Shown here one piece after another: positions 34,650-42,497 of a stretch of DNA of 64,000 nucleotides (within the stretch, counting starts at the first letter, position 1; every line of letters starts with the position of its first letter). Source of the stretch: Chryseobacterium mucoviscidosis (GTDB lineage Bacteria; Bacteroidota; Bacteroidia; Flavobacteriales; Weeksellaceae); assembly GCF_002177115.1 (NCBI RefSeq), contig NZ_MVAG01000057.1, positions 186,001 through 250,000 on the forward strand. Reading direction: 5' to 3'. Both the position numbers and the translations under genes were made by a program. The notes under the pieces are model-generated. The model saw nothing but the letters and a program-made list of their open reading frames with translations. It made no database searches and had not been told where the DNA came from.

Positions 34650-35045
34650 TTATTGAATCGGAAGAATTCCTCTATTGTTTTCTTCCATTGACCATTGAAC
34701 TTGATAAGCAGTTCCTTCAATTTGATCAAGCAATAAAAAGTTATAAGTATTTTCTGTAGGATAAAGAGTAAATCTTCCATTTACCTCTTTTTCTTCTGCA
34801 ACAAGAGATATAGAATTTAAATTTAAAATAACACGATTATCTCCCTCTTTTACTGCAAAATGAACTTGCCACATTTTACCATTTCTTGTATTTAATTTTA
34901 TAAATGTCCAAAAGTTTTTAGTTGGAAATAATTGATACATTTTATCAGCACTCTGTTTATGATAGGCTGAATTGTTTATTTTTTTTTGGGCAGGCAAACA
35001 ATTTAGAGACAAAATAAAAATAAATGAGAGAATTTTATTATTCAT
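34650..35045 (-). CDS. Secreted protein of unknown function
   Basis: A 131-residue protein with an N-terminal signal peptide (NKILSFIFILSLNCLPAQ). The mature part contains two similar halves: YQLFPTKNFWTFIKLNTRNGK followed by MWQVHFAVKEGDNR, and FTLYPTENTYNFLLLDQIEG followed by AYQVQWSMEENNR. This is an internal duplication of a ~45-residue beta unit. No known family. Confidence 0.75.
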   Translation of the reverse strand: MNNKILSFIFILSLNCLPAQKKINNSAYHKQSADKMYQLFPTKNFWTFIKLNTRNGKMWQVHFAVKEGDNRVILNLNSISLVAEEKEVNGRFTLYPTENTYNFLLLDQIEGTAYQVQWSMEENNRGILPIQ

Positions 35046-35121
35046 AACATGTGATTATTTAAAAGGATATTGTTATTTGTTATTACAAATTATAAGCTTT
35101 CAAATATTTAGGTAATACATA

Positions 35122-35541
35122 TTAATTAAATATTTTGTTATAAGCTTCTCCAACATCTTCAAGAATACTTTCCCAATAATCAATAATAAATAGAGCTAAT
35201 TTGTTATTGGTTCTTTTTGAAAAATAGACATCTGCAGTAAAATATCCATAGAAATTACCATCTCTGTCAACTAGAACAGGAGGATTAGAAGCATATTTAT
35301 TAAAGGGTGAGTCGCTACTATATTTGCCTCCGTAGTTTCCATACTTATTCCAAATAGAATTGGAACTATATTTAGAACCATTATTACCATATTTATTCCA
35401 TATAGAGTTATCATTATATTTGTCACAATCTAAACACCCCAGAAAAACATCATGATTTTTTCCTCCAAAGATTAAAATGTTTTGAGCAAGAGTAATATTA
35501 AAAACAAATAAAAGCAAAATGAATAGATAATTTTTTTTCAT
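35122..35541 (-). CDS. Secreted protein with NSIWNKYGN tandem repeats
   Basis: A 139-residue protein with a signal peptide ending LAQ. Residues ~38-80 contain three copies of a ~17-residue repeat of the type SIWNKYGN-x-G-x-KYSS (the third copy is SPFNKYAS). After these comes a beta-rich domain with VLVDRDGNFYGYFTADVYF and a C-terminal helix. I recognise no family; proteins with the same NKYG repeat occur in Bacteroidota and are uncharacterised as far as I know. Confidence 0.75.
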   Translation of the reverse strand: MKKNYLFILLLFVFNITLAQNILIFGGKNHDVFLGCLDCDKYNDNSIWNKYGNNGSKYSSNSIWNKYGNYGGKYSSDSPFNKYASNPPVLVDRDGNFYGYFTADVYFSKRTNNKLALFIIDYWESILEDVGEAYNKIFN

Positions 35542-35555
35542 ACTTATTTTTTAGG

Positions 35556-35774
35556 TTAATTAATTATTTTTATCAATTGATGCTCATATACATACATTTC
35601 CCCTTTATATTGATTTGTGTCTATTTTTATTAAAACAATGTAATCGAAATTATTTGGGGGATACATTTCTTTTTGATTATACGTATGCGTATATGGCTCT
35701 TCTTTTGTTGCCACAACAATGCATTTTTTCCCAGAAGCTATTTCTAATACTTCTTCATTTATTTTAAACTTCAT
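35556..35774 (-). CDS. Small hypothetical protein
   Basis: A 72-residue protein that looks like a small beta barrel (FKINEEVLEIASGKKCIVVAT, FDYIVLIKIDT, EMYVYEHQLIKI). It has no signal peptide. It lies 14 bases upstream of the repeat protein gene in the same AT-rich minus-strand run. No family recognised. Confidence 0.65.
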   Translation of the reverse strand: MKFKINEEVLEIASGKKCIVVATKEEPYTHTYNQKEMYPPNNFDYIVLIKIDTNQYKGEMYVYEHQLIKIIN

Positions 35775-35804
35775 TTTTAAAAGTTACATTATTAACTAAT
35801 ATCA

Positions 35805-36062
35805 TTAATCTGTAATTACCTCAAAAGGCCAGGTATAATGGCTAGATGCAAAAGGTCGATTTCCGTTTGTTGGAACTATGATCTTTGCTTTTATTCTAAA
35901 TTTTGTTCCAACTGGAAAATCAGTTGACAGAACTTTGGAACATTGCACAAACATCGTTTCTAAATAAGGATCTTGATTTGGAAGCGGTTTTATATGAACC
36001 GGTCCATGTTTGCCTCTTTCATTTGTTAAAACACTTTGTACAATAATATAATCGTAATCCAT
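35805..36062 (-). CDS. Small hypothetical protein, first gene of the minus-strand run
   Basis: An 85-residue protein without a signal or membrane segment, probably beta-rich (DYIIVQSVLTNE, KFRIKAKIIVPTNG, WPFEVITD). It is the most upstream gene of the run that continues through 34650. No family recognised. Confidence 0.65.
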   Translation of the reverse strand: MDYDYIIVQSVLTNERGKHGPVHIKPLPNQDPYLETMFVQCSKVLSTDFPVGTKFRIKAKIIVPTNGNRPFASSHYTWPFEVITD

Positions 36063-36189
36063 AATTATTTGATTTATAGTTATAAATATTATATTTCAAA
36101 TATAAAAAAACGATGATTATAATCCTTTCCGTATTTCTACGGAAATTTATAGTTCGTAAAATCTTATTAATCTTCTCCAACCGCAAAAC

Positions 36190-36385
36190 CTCTCCAACAA
36201 TCTGCAGGAAACTTCCGGAGAACTCCGGAGATTAAAAACAATGTTGTTTATGAATTCCGTACATCTCCGGAATTCTCCTGCAAGTTGCGGGAAACCTCCG
36301 GAGGACTTCTGTCGTTTAAAACAATAGTGTTTGTAAGTTTCGGAGAACTCCGGAGGTTTAAAACAGAGTTGTTTGTAATCAAAGA
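36190..36385. repeat. CCGGAG palindrome cluster upstream of the 36439 gene
   Basis: Several related blocks: CTTCCGGAGAACTCCGGAG then ATTAAAAACAATGTTGTTTAT (36208-36250), CCTCCGGAGGACTTCTGTCG then TTTAAAACAATAGTGTTTGTA (36296-36337), and TTTCGGAGAACTCCGGAGG then TTTAAAACAGAGTTGTTTGTA (36339-36378). Each joins a CCGGAG palindrome to an AAAACA...TGTTT palindrome. The last unit supplies the -33 TTTG of the downstream promoter. Confidence 0.7.
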
Positions 36386-36401
36386 AGTTTTTTTATATTT
36401 G
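36372..36401 (+). promoter_or_regulatory. Consensus promoter of the 36439 gene
   Basis: TTTG at 36372-36375 and TATATTTG at 36394-36401, separated by 18 bases, match the Bacteroidota -33/-7 pattern well. The leader is 37 bases. Confidence 0.65.
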
Positions 36402-36438
36402 GTTTTTTAAATTATTAATCAAAAAAAACGCAAACAAA

Positions 36439-37161
36439 ATGAAAATTGCACTCACAAAACTGAGTACTAAAGATCTCGCTACTTTATCTCAACGTATTCT
36501 CTCAAATGCACAGTCAGGGAAATATACAATAGTTGATAATCATCCTCTTACTTTGGCTTTACAGAATTCGTACATAGAATACGATAAAGTCTATGCAAAG
36601 CAGAGCTACAGCGGAAAAGGGAAGGATGTGGCAACGGCAGATCATGAAAGGGATGTCGCTTACACCAATCTGAAAGCTTTTCTCAACGGATACCGCAAAC
36701 TTTCTTCTGCACCCAATTATCAGGCTGCCGAAGATTTGTACAATGTATTGAAGAAGTACGGACTGGCTCTCGACCGTTTAAGCTATTCTTCGCAGACCGC
36801 ACAGATGAAAAAGCTCATCGAAGAACTCGAAACTCCTGAAAATATTCAGAAAATCGGACTGCTTTCCATCAATGCTGCATTCACAGAAATGAAAACCAAG
36901 CATGAGGATTTTGAGACCTTATTTGCCGATCAGGCTGAAGCCAATGCAGACCTCCGACAAATGACAAGCGCAAGTGCGATCCGCAAAGACCTTGAGAAAA
37001 ACCTGAAAACCTACATCAGTTTATTAACTGTGATGAAGGGCGTTTCCGGCTGGGAACTTCTGTACAGCGACACGAATGAACTGGTAAAGGCCGCCAAAAA
37101 TTCTTCCCTGCAAAAGACGAACAGCGAAGGAAAAACCGGAACTTCCGGAAACCAGCCGTAA
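36439..37161 (+). CDS. All-helical protein of unknown function, DUF6261-like
   Basis: A 240-residue cytoplasmic protein, predicted almost entirely alpha-helical. KIALTKLSTKDLATLSQRIL opens it, ALDRLSYSSQTAQMKKLIEEL and AAFTEMKTKHEDFETLFADQAEANAD are long helices, and a disordered KTNSEGKTGTSGNQP tail closes it. The layout resembles the DUF6261 family, common in several copies in Chryseobacterium; the assignment is from memory. It has a strong promoter inside a repeat cluster and is followed by an unusual density of interspersed repeats. Confidence 0.75.
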   Translation: MKIALTKLSTKDLATLSQRILSNAQSGKYTIVDNHPLTLALQNSYIEYDKVYAKQSYSGKGKDVATADHERDVAYTNLKAFLNGYRKLSSAPNYQAAEDLYNVLKKYGLALDRLSYSSQTAQMKKLIEELETPENIQKIGLLSINAAFTEMKTKHEDFETLFADQAEANADLRQMTSASAIRKDLEKNLKTYISLLTVMKGVSGWELLYSDTNELVKAAKNSSLQKTNSEGKTGTSGNQP

Positions 37162-37195
37162 AATCAACGATTTGTTGATTGCTGCACGTACTTTT

Positions 37196-37350
37196 TTAAC
37201 CACAAAAGCCACAAAAGATTTTGATGCTTTATTAAAGTTAACAAGCGTAAGAATAAAAGAGCACAACAGTTTAAAAAAATCTTTGATTTTTGTGCTTTTG
37301 AGGACTTTAATTATTCTGAAACTGGGCTTTAATTATCTTTTGTTACTAAA
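37196..37350. repeat. MITE-like palindromic repeat, TTAACCGC family (C2, degenerate right end)
   Basis: Starts TTAACCACAAAAGCCACAAAAGA-like and contains the central AAAATCTTTGATTTTTG. The right arm (ATCTTTTGTTACTAAA) is only partly complementary. It is nearly identical over its left ~115 bases to the unit at 37497. Confidence 0.7.
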
Positions 37351-37355
37351 TTTCC

Positions 37356-37462
37356 CTGTCATTCTGAATGAAATTTTGCGAAGCATTATGCAATGAAGAA
37401 TCTCTTTAAATAAATCTATTTTTAGATTTTTCGGCTCCACTTCGTTGCGCTCAAAATGACAG
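37356..37462. repeat. CTGTCATT interspersed repeat, unit A5
   Basis: Nearly identical to A1, including the TCTCTTTAAATAAATCTATT middle part. Confidence 0.85.
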
Positions 37463-37496
37463 TGTTGCGGCTTAAGAAGGTTTTTTTTAATCACAA

Positions 37497-37652
37497 AAGC
37501 CACAAAAGATTTTGATGCTTTATTAAAGTCAACAAGCGTAAGAATAAAAGAACACAACAGTTTAAAAAAAATCTTTGATTTTTATGCTTTTGAGGACTTT
37601 TATAATTCTAAAAATCAGCTTTCTCATTATCTTTTGTGCCTTTTGCGATTAA
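37497..37652. repeat. MITE-like palindromic repeat, TTAACCGC family (C3)
   Basis: Starts TTAATCACAAAAGCCACAAA and ends TTTGTGCCTTTTGCGATTAA, an inverted repeat of ~20 bp with two mismatches; centre AAAATCTTTGATTTTT. Confidence 0.8.
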
Positions 37653-37658
37653 ATTTCC

Positions 37659-37765
37659 CTGTCATTCTGAATGGAATTTTGCGAAGCAATATGCAATGAA
37701 GAATCTATTAAAATGCAGTTATTTTTAGATTTTTCGACTCCACTTCGTTGCGCTCAAAATGACAG
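37659..37765. repeat. CTGTCATT interspersed repeat, unit A6
   Basis: CTGTCATTCTGAATGG to CTCAAAATGACAG; followed through a short conserved spacer by unit B4. Confidence 0.85.
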
Positions 37766-37793
37766 TGTTGCAGATTAAATGACAGTGTTTTTA

Positions 37794-37927
37794 AACACAT
37801 CAGTCACATAAGATTTTATTATAATTTCTAAGCTTTAGATCAGAACACATTAGTTTTAAAAATCTTTGATTTTCTTCTCGTGTGATCTTTTATATTTGGT
37901 TAAAATAATGTGACTTATTTGATTATT
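37794..37927. repeat. CACATAAG-type palindromic repeat, unit B4 (right end eroded)
   Basis: AACACATCAGTCACATAAG left end and central AAAATCTTTGATTTTC; the right end (AATGTGACTTATTTGATT) has several mismatches. Confidence 0.75.
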
Positions 37928-38005
37928 AAAATTAATTTTATGCGGCAGGTTTTGTATCTTTTGCAGATAAAAACTTTTTAAAACCTGTAACCATAGAAAT
38001 TGTAT

Positions 38006-38932
38006 ATGAGGAAATATTTTTTTAGTGTACTGTTCGGTGTTTTATTTTCTGTTCCTGCATTCGGATGCCTGAACGGAGAAACACTGCATCTCGAAGACGG
38101 AACCATTCTTTATGAAGATTATGAAGGATATGTTCCTTATGGTCATTCTTTTACCAATACCGAAGAACTGAATAAAATACTGTTATCGCTGGAAAAGGGT
38201 TACAGGGAAACAGGAAAACTGAATTATCTTTCAGATAAAGGACTGATCCTGATTATTCAGGGAAAATATAAGGAAGCCATTGAACTTTACAAAAAGATTG
38301 AAAAAGCGGAACCCAACCGATATTCTACCGCTTCCAATATCGGTACAGCTTATGAACTTTTCGGTAATAATGCCGAAGCGTTGCGCTGGATCGAAAAAGC
38401 AGTAAAAATAAACCCCAATTCTCACTACGGCTCCGAATGGATTCACATCAATATTCTGAAAGCCAAAATGAAAGGCGGAAAATTGATCAATTCCAGATTT
38501 TTAATCGGCATGGATTTCGGAAATGGAAAATTTCCTGAATCGGAAAGAGGTAATGGGGAACTTTTTGTTTTAAGAAAGCAATTGTATTACCAACTTAATG
38601 AGAGGATTTCTTTTGTAAAACCGAAGGATAAAATCGTAGCACAGCTTTTATTTGATCTCGGAAATATTTCTTATCTGATGCAGGAAAAAGAAGAAGCTGC
38701 AGAAACTTATAAAATGGCAAAAGAGTACGGTTTTAATAAGCCTGTTCTTGAAGAAAGACTGGCGTTGTATACACCGCCTGTAATCGATCATGTACAAAAG
38801 AAAGCAATTAAGGAAATTAAGTTTCAGACCAAACCCATACGAAGAACCGAACTGATTAGTTTTTGTGTAGCAATCGCGTATCTGCTATTTTCGGGAGTGA
38901 TTGTTTTTGTATTCAGAAAGAAAATTTTTTAA
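38006..38932 (+). CDS. TPR-repeat membrane-anchored protein
   Basis: 308 residues. A signal peptide (MRKYFFSVLFGVLFSVPAFG) is followed by tetratricopeptide repeats from about 65 to 250, for example GKYKEAIELYKKIEKAEP, NIGTAYELFGNNAEALRWIEKAVKI-like and MQEKEEAAETYKMAKEYG. One C-terminal membrane helix (ISFCVAIAYLLFSGVIVFVF) ends in basic residues. This gives a periplasmic TPR scaffold anchored at the C-terminus. An in-frame ATG two codons earlier (38000) is also possible. It heads a run of small plus-strand genes. The function is unknown. Confidence 0.88.
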   Translation: MRKYFFSVLFGVLFSVPAFGCLNGETLHLEDGTILYEDYEGYVPYGHSFTNTEELNKILLSLEKGYRETGKLNYLSDKGLILIIQGKYKEAIELYKKIEKAEPNRYSTASNIGTAYELFGNNAEALRWIEKAVKINPNSHYGSEWIHINILKAKMKGGKLINSRFLIGMDFGNGKFPESERGNGELFVLRKQLYYQLNERISFVKPKDKIVAQLLFDLGNISYLMQEKEEAAETYKMAKEYGFNKPVLEERLALYTPPVIDHVQKKAIKEIKFQTKPIRRTELISFCVAIAYLLFSGVIVFVFRKKIF

Positions 38933-38952
38933 AGTTTAAATACTGTTTTTGC

Positions 38953-39435
38953 ATGAGAAAATATCTGAAAGTAACTGTGTTTTTTATTGGAATTATTCTC
39001 TTTCTGCTAATAATTGGACTTTTAAGAAGTAATAAAATTCCATTGGGACTGCCTTTCGCTTTTGGTCCGGGAGTACAGGATTTTACAAAGGACTTAACAG
39101 GAAATTATACGCTTTACAGAAATTCGGCGCAAGAAATATTTATAGCTCCGGATGACGGATGGGATTCGGAAACAGCGATCATTCCTGCAAAAGTTATTAA
39201 AGTGAATATTTATCAGGAATTCATTATTGCAGAAAGACACGGAATGAAAAGGATGAATGTACACGATAGTATGGATACTCTTGAGATTCCGGATAAAGAG
39301 AGTACAGATTACTGGATTTTAAATACTGAGGAAAATTATGTCTTAAAAAATTTAAAGAAGAATGATTTCAAAAGAAAACGGGAATCTTTAAAAATACCCG
39401 AAAAGATTGATTTAATTGATGTCTATGAATATTAG
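38953..39435 (+). CDS. Membrane-anchored protein of unknown function
   Basis: A 160-residue protein with one N-terminal helix (VTVFFIGIILFLLIIGLL). The soluble part has beta segments such as NYTLYRNSAQEIFIAPDDGW and VIKVNIYQEFIIAERHGM. I chose the ATG at 38953, 18 bases after the TPR gene, because longer readings overlap that gene out of frame. No family recognised. It is probably in one operon with the TPR gene. Confidence 0.8.
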   Translation: MRKYLKVTVFFIGIILFLLIIGLLRSNKIPLGLPFAFGPGVQDFTKDLTGNYTLYRNSAQEIFIAPDDGWDSETAIIPAKVIKVNIYQEFIIAERHGMKRMNVHDSMDTLEIPDKESTDYWILNTEENYVLKNLKKNDFKRKRESLKIPEKIDLIDVYEY

Positions 39436-39501
39436 TTCAACAGCATTTTTTTACTTTAATCATGAATTTGCTTAATAATTAAAGTACTCAACTTGTTTTT
39501 T

Positions 39502-39963
39502 ATGAATAAAATATTTTACATTTTTCTATTTCTGGCTCTGGTTTCCTGTAAAAAAGATCATGAGGTGAAAAAGGACGAATGGGATTATTTAAACAGCAGT
39601 TTTAATAACAAAGAAAACCTGAGCGATCTTACGATGCACTGTATGTATGATCTGTTTTCTGTAAAAAGGATCAATGATTCATTGTTCTACATCGGGCTTG
39701 ATGAATTTCAGGGATGGAAAAAAGATTACAGAGTCTATGAAGATACCGTAAAATTAAGCGAGAATAAAAAGATTACAGATTCATTGGGCAACCAGAAAAA
39801 ACAGATCTTAAGATTTTCGAACAACCATGATGTGGATCTTGAAATTGAGATTCATAAAATTGCAGTGCATTTCGACTCGGTTTCTCTCTACGAATATAAC
39901 GGAAGAGTAAGCATCAATAACAAAAAGCTTCAGTATACCTGCAAAGATTTATTTGTAAAGTAA
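39502..39963 (+). CDS. Small lipoprotein of unknown function
   Basis: A 153-residue protein starting MNKIFYIFLFLALVSCKKDHE, with a lipobox Cys at residue 16. An in-frame ATG at 39493 would add three residues. The mature part is alpha/beta without recognised motifs. It is the third of four small genes in this run. Confidence 0.82.
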   Translation: MNKIFYIFLFLALVSCKKDHEVKKDEWDYLNSSFNNKENLSDLTMHCMYDLFSVKRINDSLFYIGLDEFQGWKKDYRVYEDTVKLSENKKITDSLGNQKKQILRFSNNHDVDLEIEIHKIAVHFDSVSLYEYNGRVSINNKKLQYTCKDLFVK

Positions 39964-40000
39964 AAATTGTTTTTCATCAGGAAAATGATATTTTTAAAGG

Positions 40001-40459
40001 ATGAAATTATTCACGATAAAGCAAATTTTATCTTCTTGTCAGCTTTTAGATGAAGCAGGGAATATCGTTGCGGAAAGGCTGGCTAATTTTGTTTTCTCAA
40101 CTAATGAAAGACTGAAAATCAAAGATCAAATATACAGGATTAAATATTCAGGTCTTTTTTGGGAGAAAACTGAATACTTTGATGAAAAGGGAAATGTTGT
40201 CGTAATGATTGATCGCGTAAACCAAAGAATATTTCATTATCAGGATCGATATACCGAAATATATTTCTACAGATCAAAGGGTTTTATCAATATAACTGTT
40301 TCTTTATACCGTTTTCAGGATGATGCCTTAATGATGACATTCAGCTTCAGAAATTCTTTTTTTAAACAAAAGCCGAAGATCGAAACAGCAGATGATTTCA
40401 ACAATCTGTTGCTTTTAACCGTATTTTTTCATCACAATCTCAGAGAATCTGAAGATTGA
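40001..40459 (+). CDS. Hypothetical protein (LURP1-like shape possible)
   Basis: A 152-residue cytoplasmic protein of mostly beta strands: LLDEAGNIVAERLANFVF, YRIKYSGLFWEKTEYFDEKG, VVMIDRVNQRIFHY and FINITVSLYRFQDDALMMTF. The pattern, conversion of short strand pairs with 'GNIVA' and 'KGNVVVMI' turns, loosely recalls LURP1/scramblase-type beta barrels, but I would not assign it. It closes the small-gene run before another repeat block. Confidence 0.75.
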   Translation: MKLFTIKQILSSCQLLDEAGNIVAERLANFVFSTNERLKIKDQIYRIKYSGLFWEKTEYFDEKGNVVVMIDRVNQRIFHYQDRYTEIYFYRSKGFINITVSLYRFQDDALMMTFSFRNSFFKQKPKIETADDFNNLLLLTVFFHHNLRESED

Positions 40460-40522
40460 TCTGAACGTAATTTTTTTAAATAACAGCCTTTTAAATTTAA
40501 CCACGAAATCCGTAAAGGAAAT

Positions 40523-40627
40523 CTGTCATTCTGAATGAAATTTTGCGAAGCATTATGCAATGAAGAATCTCTTAAAATGCAGTTATTTGAGATTTTTCGA
40601 CTCCACTTTGTTGCGCTCAAAATGACA
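40523..40627. repeat. CTGTCATT interspersed repeat, unit A7
   Basis: CTGTCATTCTGAATG to CTCAAAATGACAG, with ACTTTGTTGCG as in A1. The same spacer as elsewhere leads to a truncated B unit. Confidence 0.85.
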
Positions 40628-40656
40628 GTGTTGCAGATTAAACGACAGTGTTTTTA

Positions 40657-40700
40657 AACACTTAAGTCACATAAGATTTTAAATAATTTAAGGATTTGGT
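40657..40700. repeat. CACATAAG-type palindromic repeat, unit B5 (truncated)
   Basis: Only the left end remains (AACACTTAAGTCACATAAG plus TTTTAAATAATTT). The following 100 bases up to the subtilase gene hold nothing I can identify. Confidence 0.6.
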
Positions 40701-40800
40701 CAGTAAAAAAAATTTCATTCAAAAATATATTGAAAACCAATGAAAAGAAGAATGTAAAAATTTACGCCGAACAACTCAAGTTATTGGATTGCGATTCAGT

Positions 40801-42411
40801 TTATTCTTTTATGAATTTTTCATAATAAATTTTATCCTTCGTCTGGATTTTCAGGTAATAAACACCTTTTGCAAAATCTTCGACTTTTACAGATTTTTGA
40901 TTATCGGCTTTTGTAATGAATCTTCCTAAGTTATCATAAACTTCCAAGGATAAAACATCACTTTCCGAAGCCACATTCAGAATATTTTTAACAGGATTCG
41001 GGAAAATGGCAATATTGTTTTTCTTTACCAGTTCCGAAGTGTTTAAAACGTTATTGTAAAGACCTCCGAAATTTAAAATTCCAAATCCAATCTGATCGGT
41101 ATGATTCGGATAAAGAGAAGCGTTCTGTCTTAATTTATCCCTCATTAAATCTCTGTTCAAGGTAGGAAAAGCCTGAATAAGACAGGCGACTCCTCCCGCA
41201 GCAATGGGAGTGGCAATGGATGTTCCGTTAACTGAAATGGTTGAATTATTATTGATAACACTTGTTGCAGCGGTTCCTCTTGCACTCGCATCGGGTTTTA
41301 CAACACCCGCAGAATTCGGACCGAAAGATGAGAACGTGGAAGAAGCTCCTGAAGAATCTACGGCTCCGATGGTAAAGACTTTTGCATTATCCGCCGGAGT
41401 TAAAATGTAATGCCAAGTCTGAGCTCCTGAATTTCCTGCGGCAAATAATGTGAAAATTCCTTTGTTAACAGCTATTTCGGCTCCTCTTGCAATAAAGGAA
41501 GTGGTTCCGTTCATATTGGCATAAGTGTAGTTGTATTTCGGATCATCAAAAGTAGCATAGCCCAGAGAAGTTGTAATCATATCCACTCCTTTACGGTCGG
41601 CTTCTTCTGCAGCTTCAATCCAGTACAGTTCTTCTTCAGGAATTTCGATTGTAGCATTTTCACTTCGGTACAGATAAAAATCGGCATCCGGTGCGGAACC
41701 TACAAAAGTATCCTGAATGTAACCTCCGATTGCACCCAAAATAGCAGAACCGTGATTATTGAGTGAAGTATTGTAAATGTCTGTTCCTTTAGCCACAAAA
41801 TCATATCCGCCTTTGATGTGTCCGTTCGTCCATAATCTTGAATAGGCAGAACCTGTATTGACGTAAGGAAATCCGGAATCAATTACTGCAATGGTAACTC
41901 CGCTTCCTGTGTAGCCAGCTAAATGGAGGGGGCGAAGATTGATCTGGTCGATCTGTGCAGAACCAGAACCATAGTCAAAAGTGGTTAAATTTTTATTAGC
42001 GGAATCTGTTGGATTATCCCACTTATTCTGATGACATAATTTTGTTCCTCCCGAAGAATTTCTTGCAAAACTTTCTACAGACTGTACATAATTCTGCGCC
42101 TGAAGCGTGGTAATCTGAGCCGGAGTTGCATTCACGGCGACACCATTCAGCCACTTCGAATAATCGGTTACGGTGAACCCTAAATTCTGAATATTGGTAA
42201 TGTAAGTCGGTTCTATAGGAGCATCCTGATCATTGAGTGCAATTCCTAACGAAGCACGTCTGTTAAGGGATTTTTGAGATAATTCTGATAACGGATTTGC
42301 ATAAAATGCAGCCTTGTTCGGTTTGTCCTTAAAAAATACAAAAACAAGCGATGTCTGTGCAAAACTGACAGAGTAACCTGCTAAAAGACAAAAAAGTAAA
42401 GTTTTTTTCAT
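40801..42411 (-). CDS. Secreted S8 (subtilisin-like) peptidase with T9SS type A sorting domain
   Basis: A 536-residue protease. The signal peptide ends near residue 19 and an N-terminal I9-like prodomain follows (about 20-115). The catalytic triad is Asp178 (VIDSG), His220 (NNHGSA) and Ser398 (NGTSIATPIAAGG), with oxyanion Asn327 in AAGNSG. The last ~75 residues, IFPNPVKNILNV to YYEKFIKE, are a type A T9SS signal with Gly-Val-Tyr-Tyr-Leu-Lys near the end. It should be exported by Sec, moved through T9SS and released or anchored at the surface. Nutritional or processing proteolysis is inference. It is transcribed alone. Confidence 0.96.
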   Translation of the reverse strand: MKKTLLFCLLAGYSVSFAQTSLVFVFFKDKPNKAAFYANPLSELSQKSLNRRASLGIALNDQDAPIEPTYITNIQNLGFTVTDYSKWLNGVAVNATPAQITTLQAQNYVQSVESFARNSSGGTKLCHQNKWDNPTDSANKNLTTFDYGSGSAQIDQINLRPLHLAGYTGSGVTIAVIDSGFPYVNTGSAYSRLWTNGHIKGGYDFVAKGTDIYNTSLNNHGSAILGAIGGYIQDTFVGSAPDADFYLYRSENATIEIPEEELYWIEAAEEADRKGVDMITTSLGYATFDDPKYNYTYANMNGTTSFIARGAEIAVNKGIFTLFAAGNSGAQTWHYILTPADNAKVFTIGAVDSSGASSTFSSFGPNSAGVVKPDASARGTAATSVINNNSTISVNGTSIATPIAAGGVACLIQAFPTLNRDLMRDKLRQNASLYPNHTDQIGFGILNFGGLYNNVLNTSELVKKNNIAIFPNPVKNILNVASESDVLSLEVYDNLGRFITKADNQKSVKVEDFAKGVYYLKIQTKDKIYYEKFIKE

Positions 42412-42497
42412 GTATTTATTTTGTATAAAGATAAAACAAAATCAATAAAATTTTTGAAGGGATTTTAAATTCCTTATTTTTACAGAAATATTTATTT

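Noticed and set aside
36063..36190. Possible extra small gene before the palindrome cluster
   Set aside because: No frame of useful length with a start is present; the stretch is the AT-rich promoter side of the minus-strand run.
37172..37557. Two ~75-80 codon frames on either strand
   Set aside because: They run through the C and A repeat units, recur with them and show no conserved protein features.
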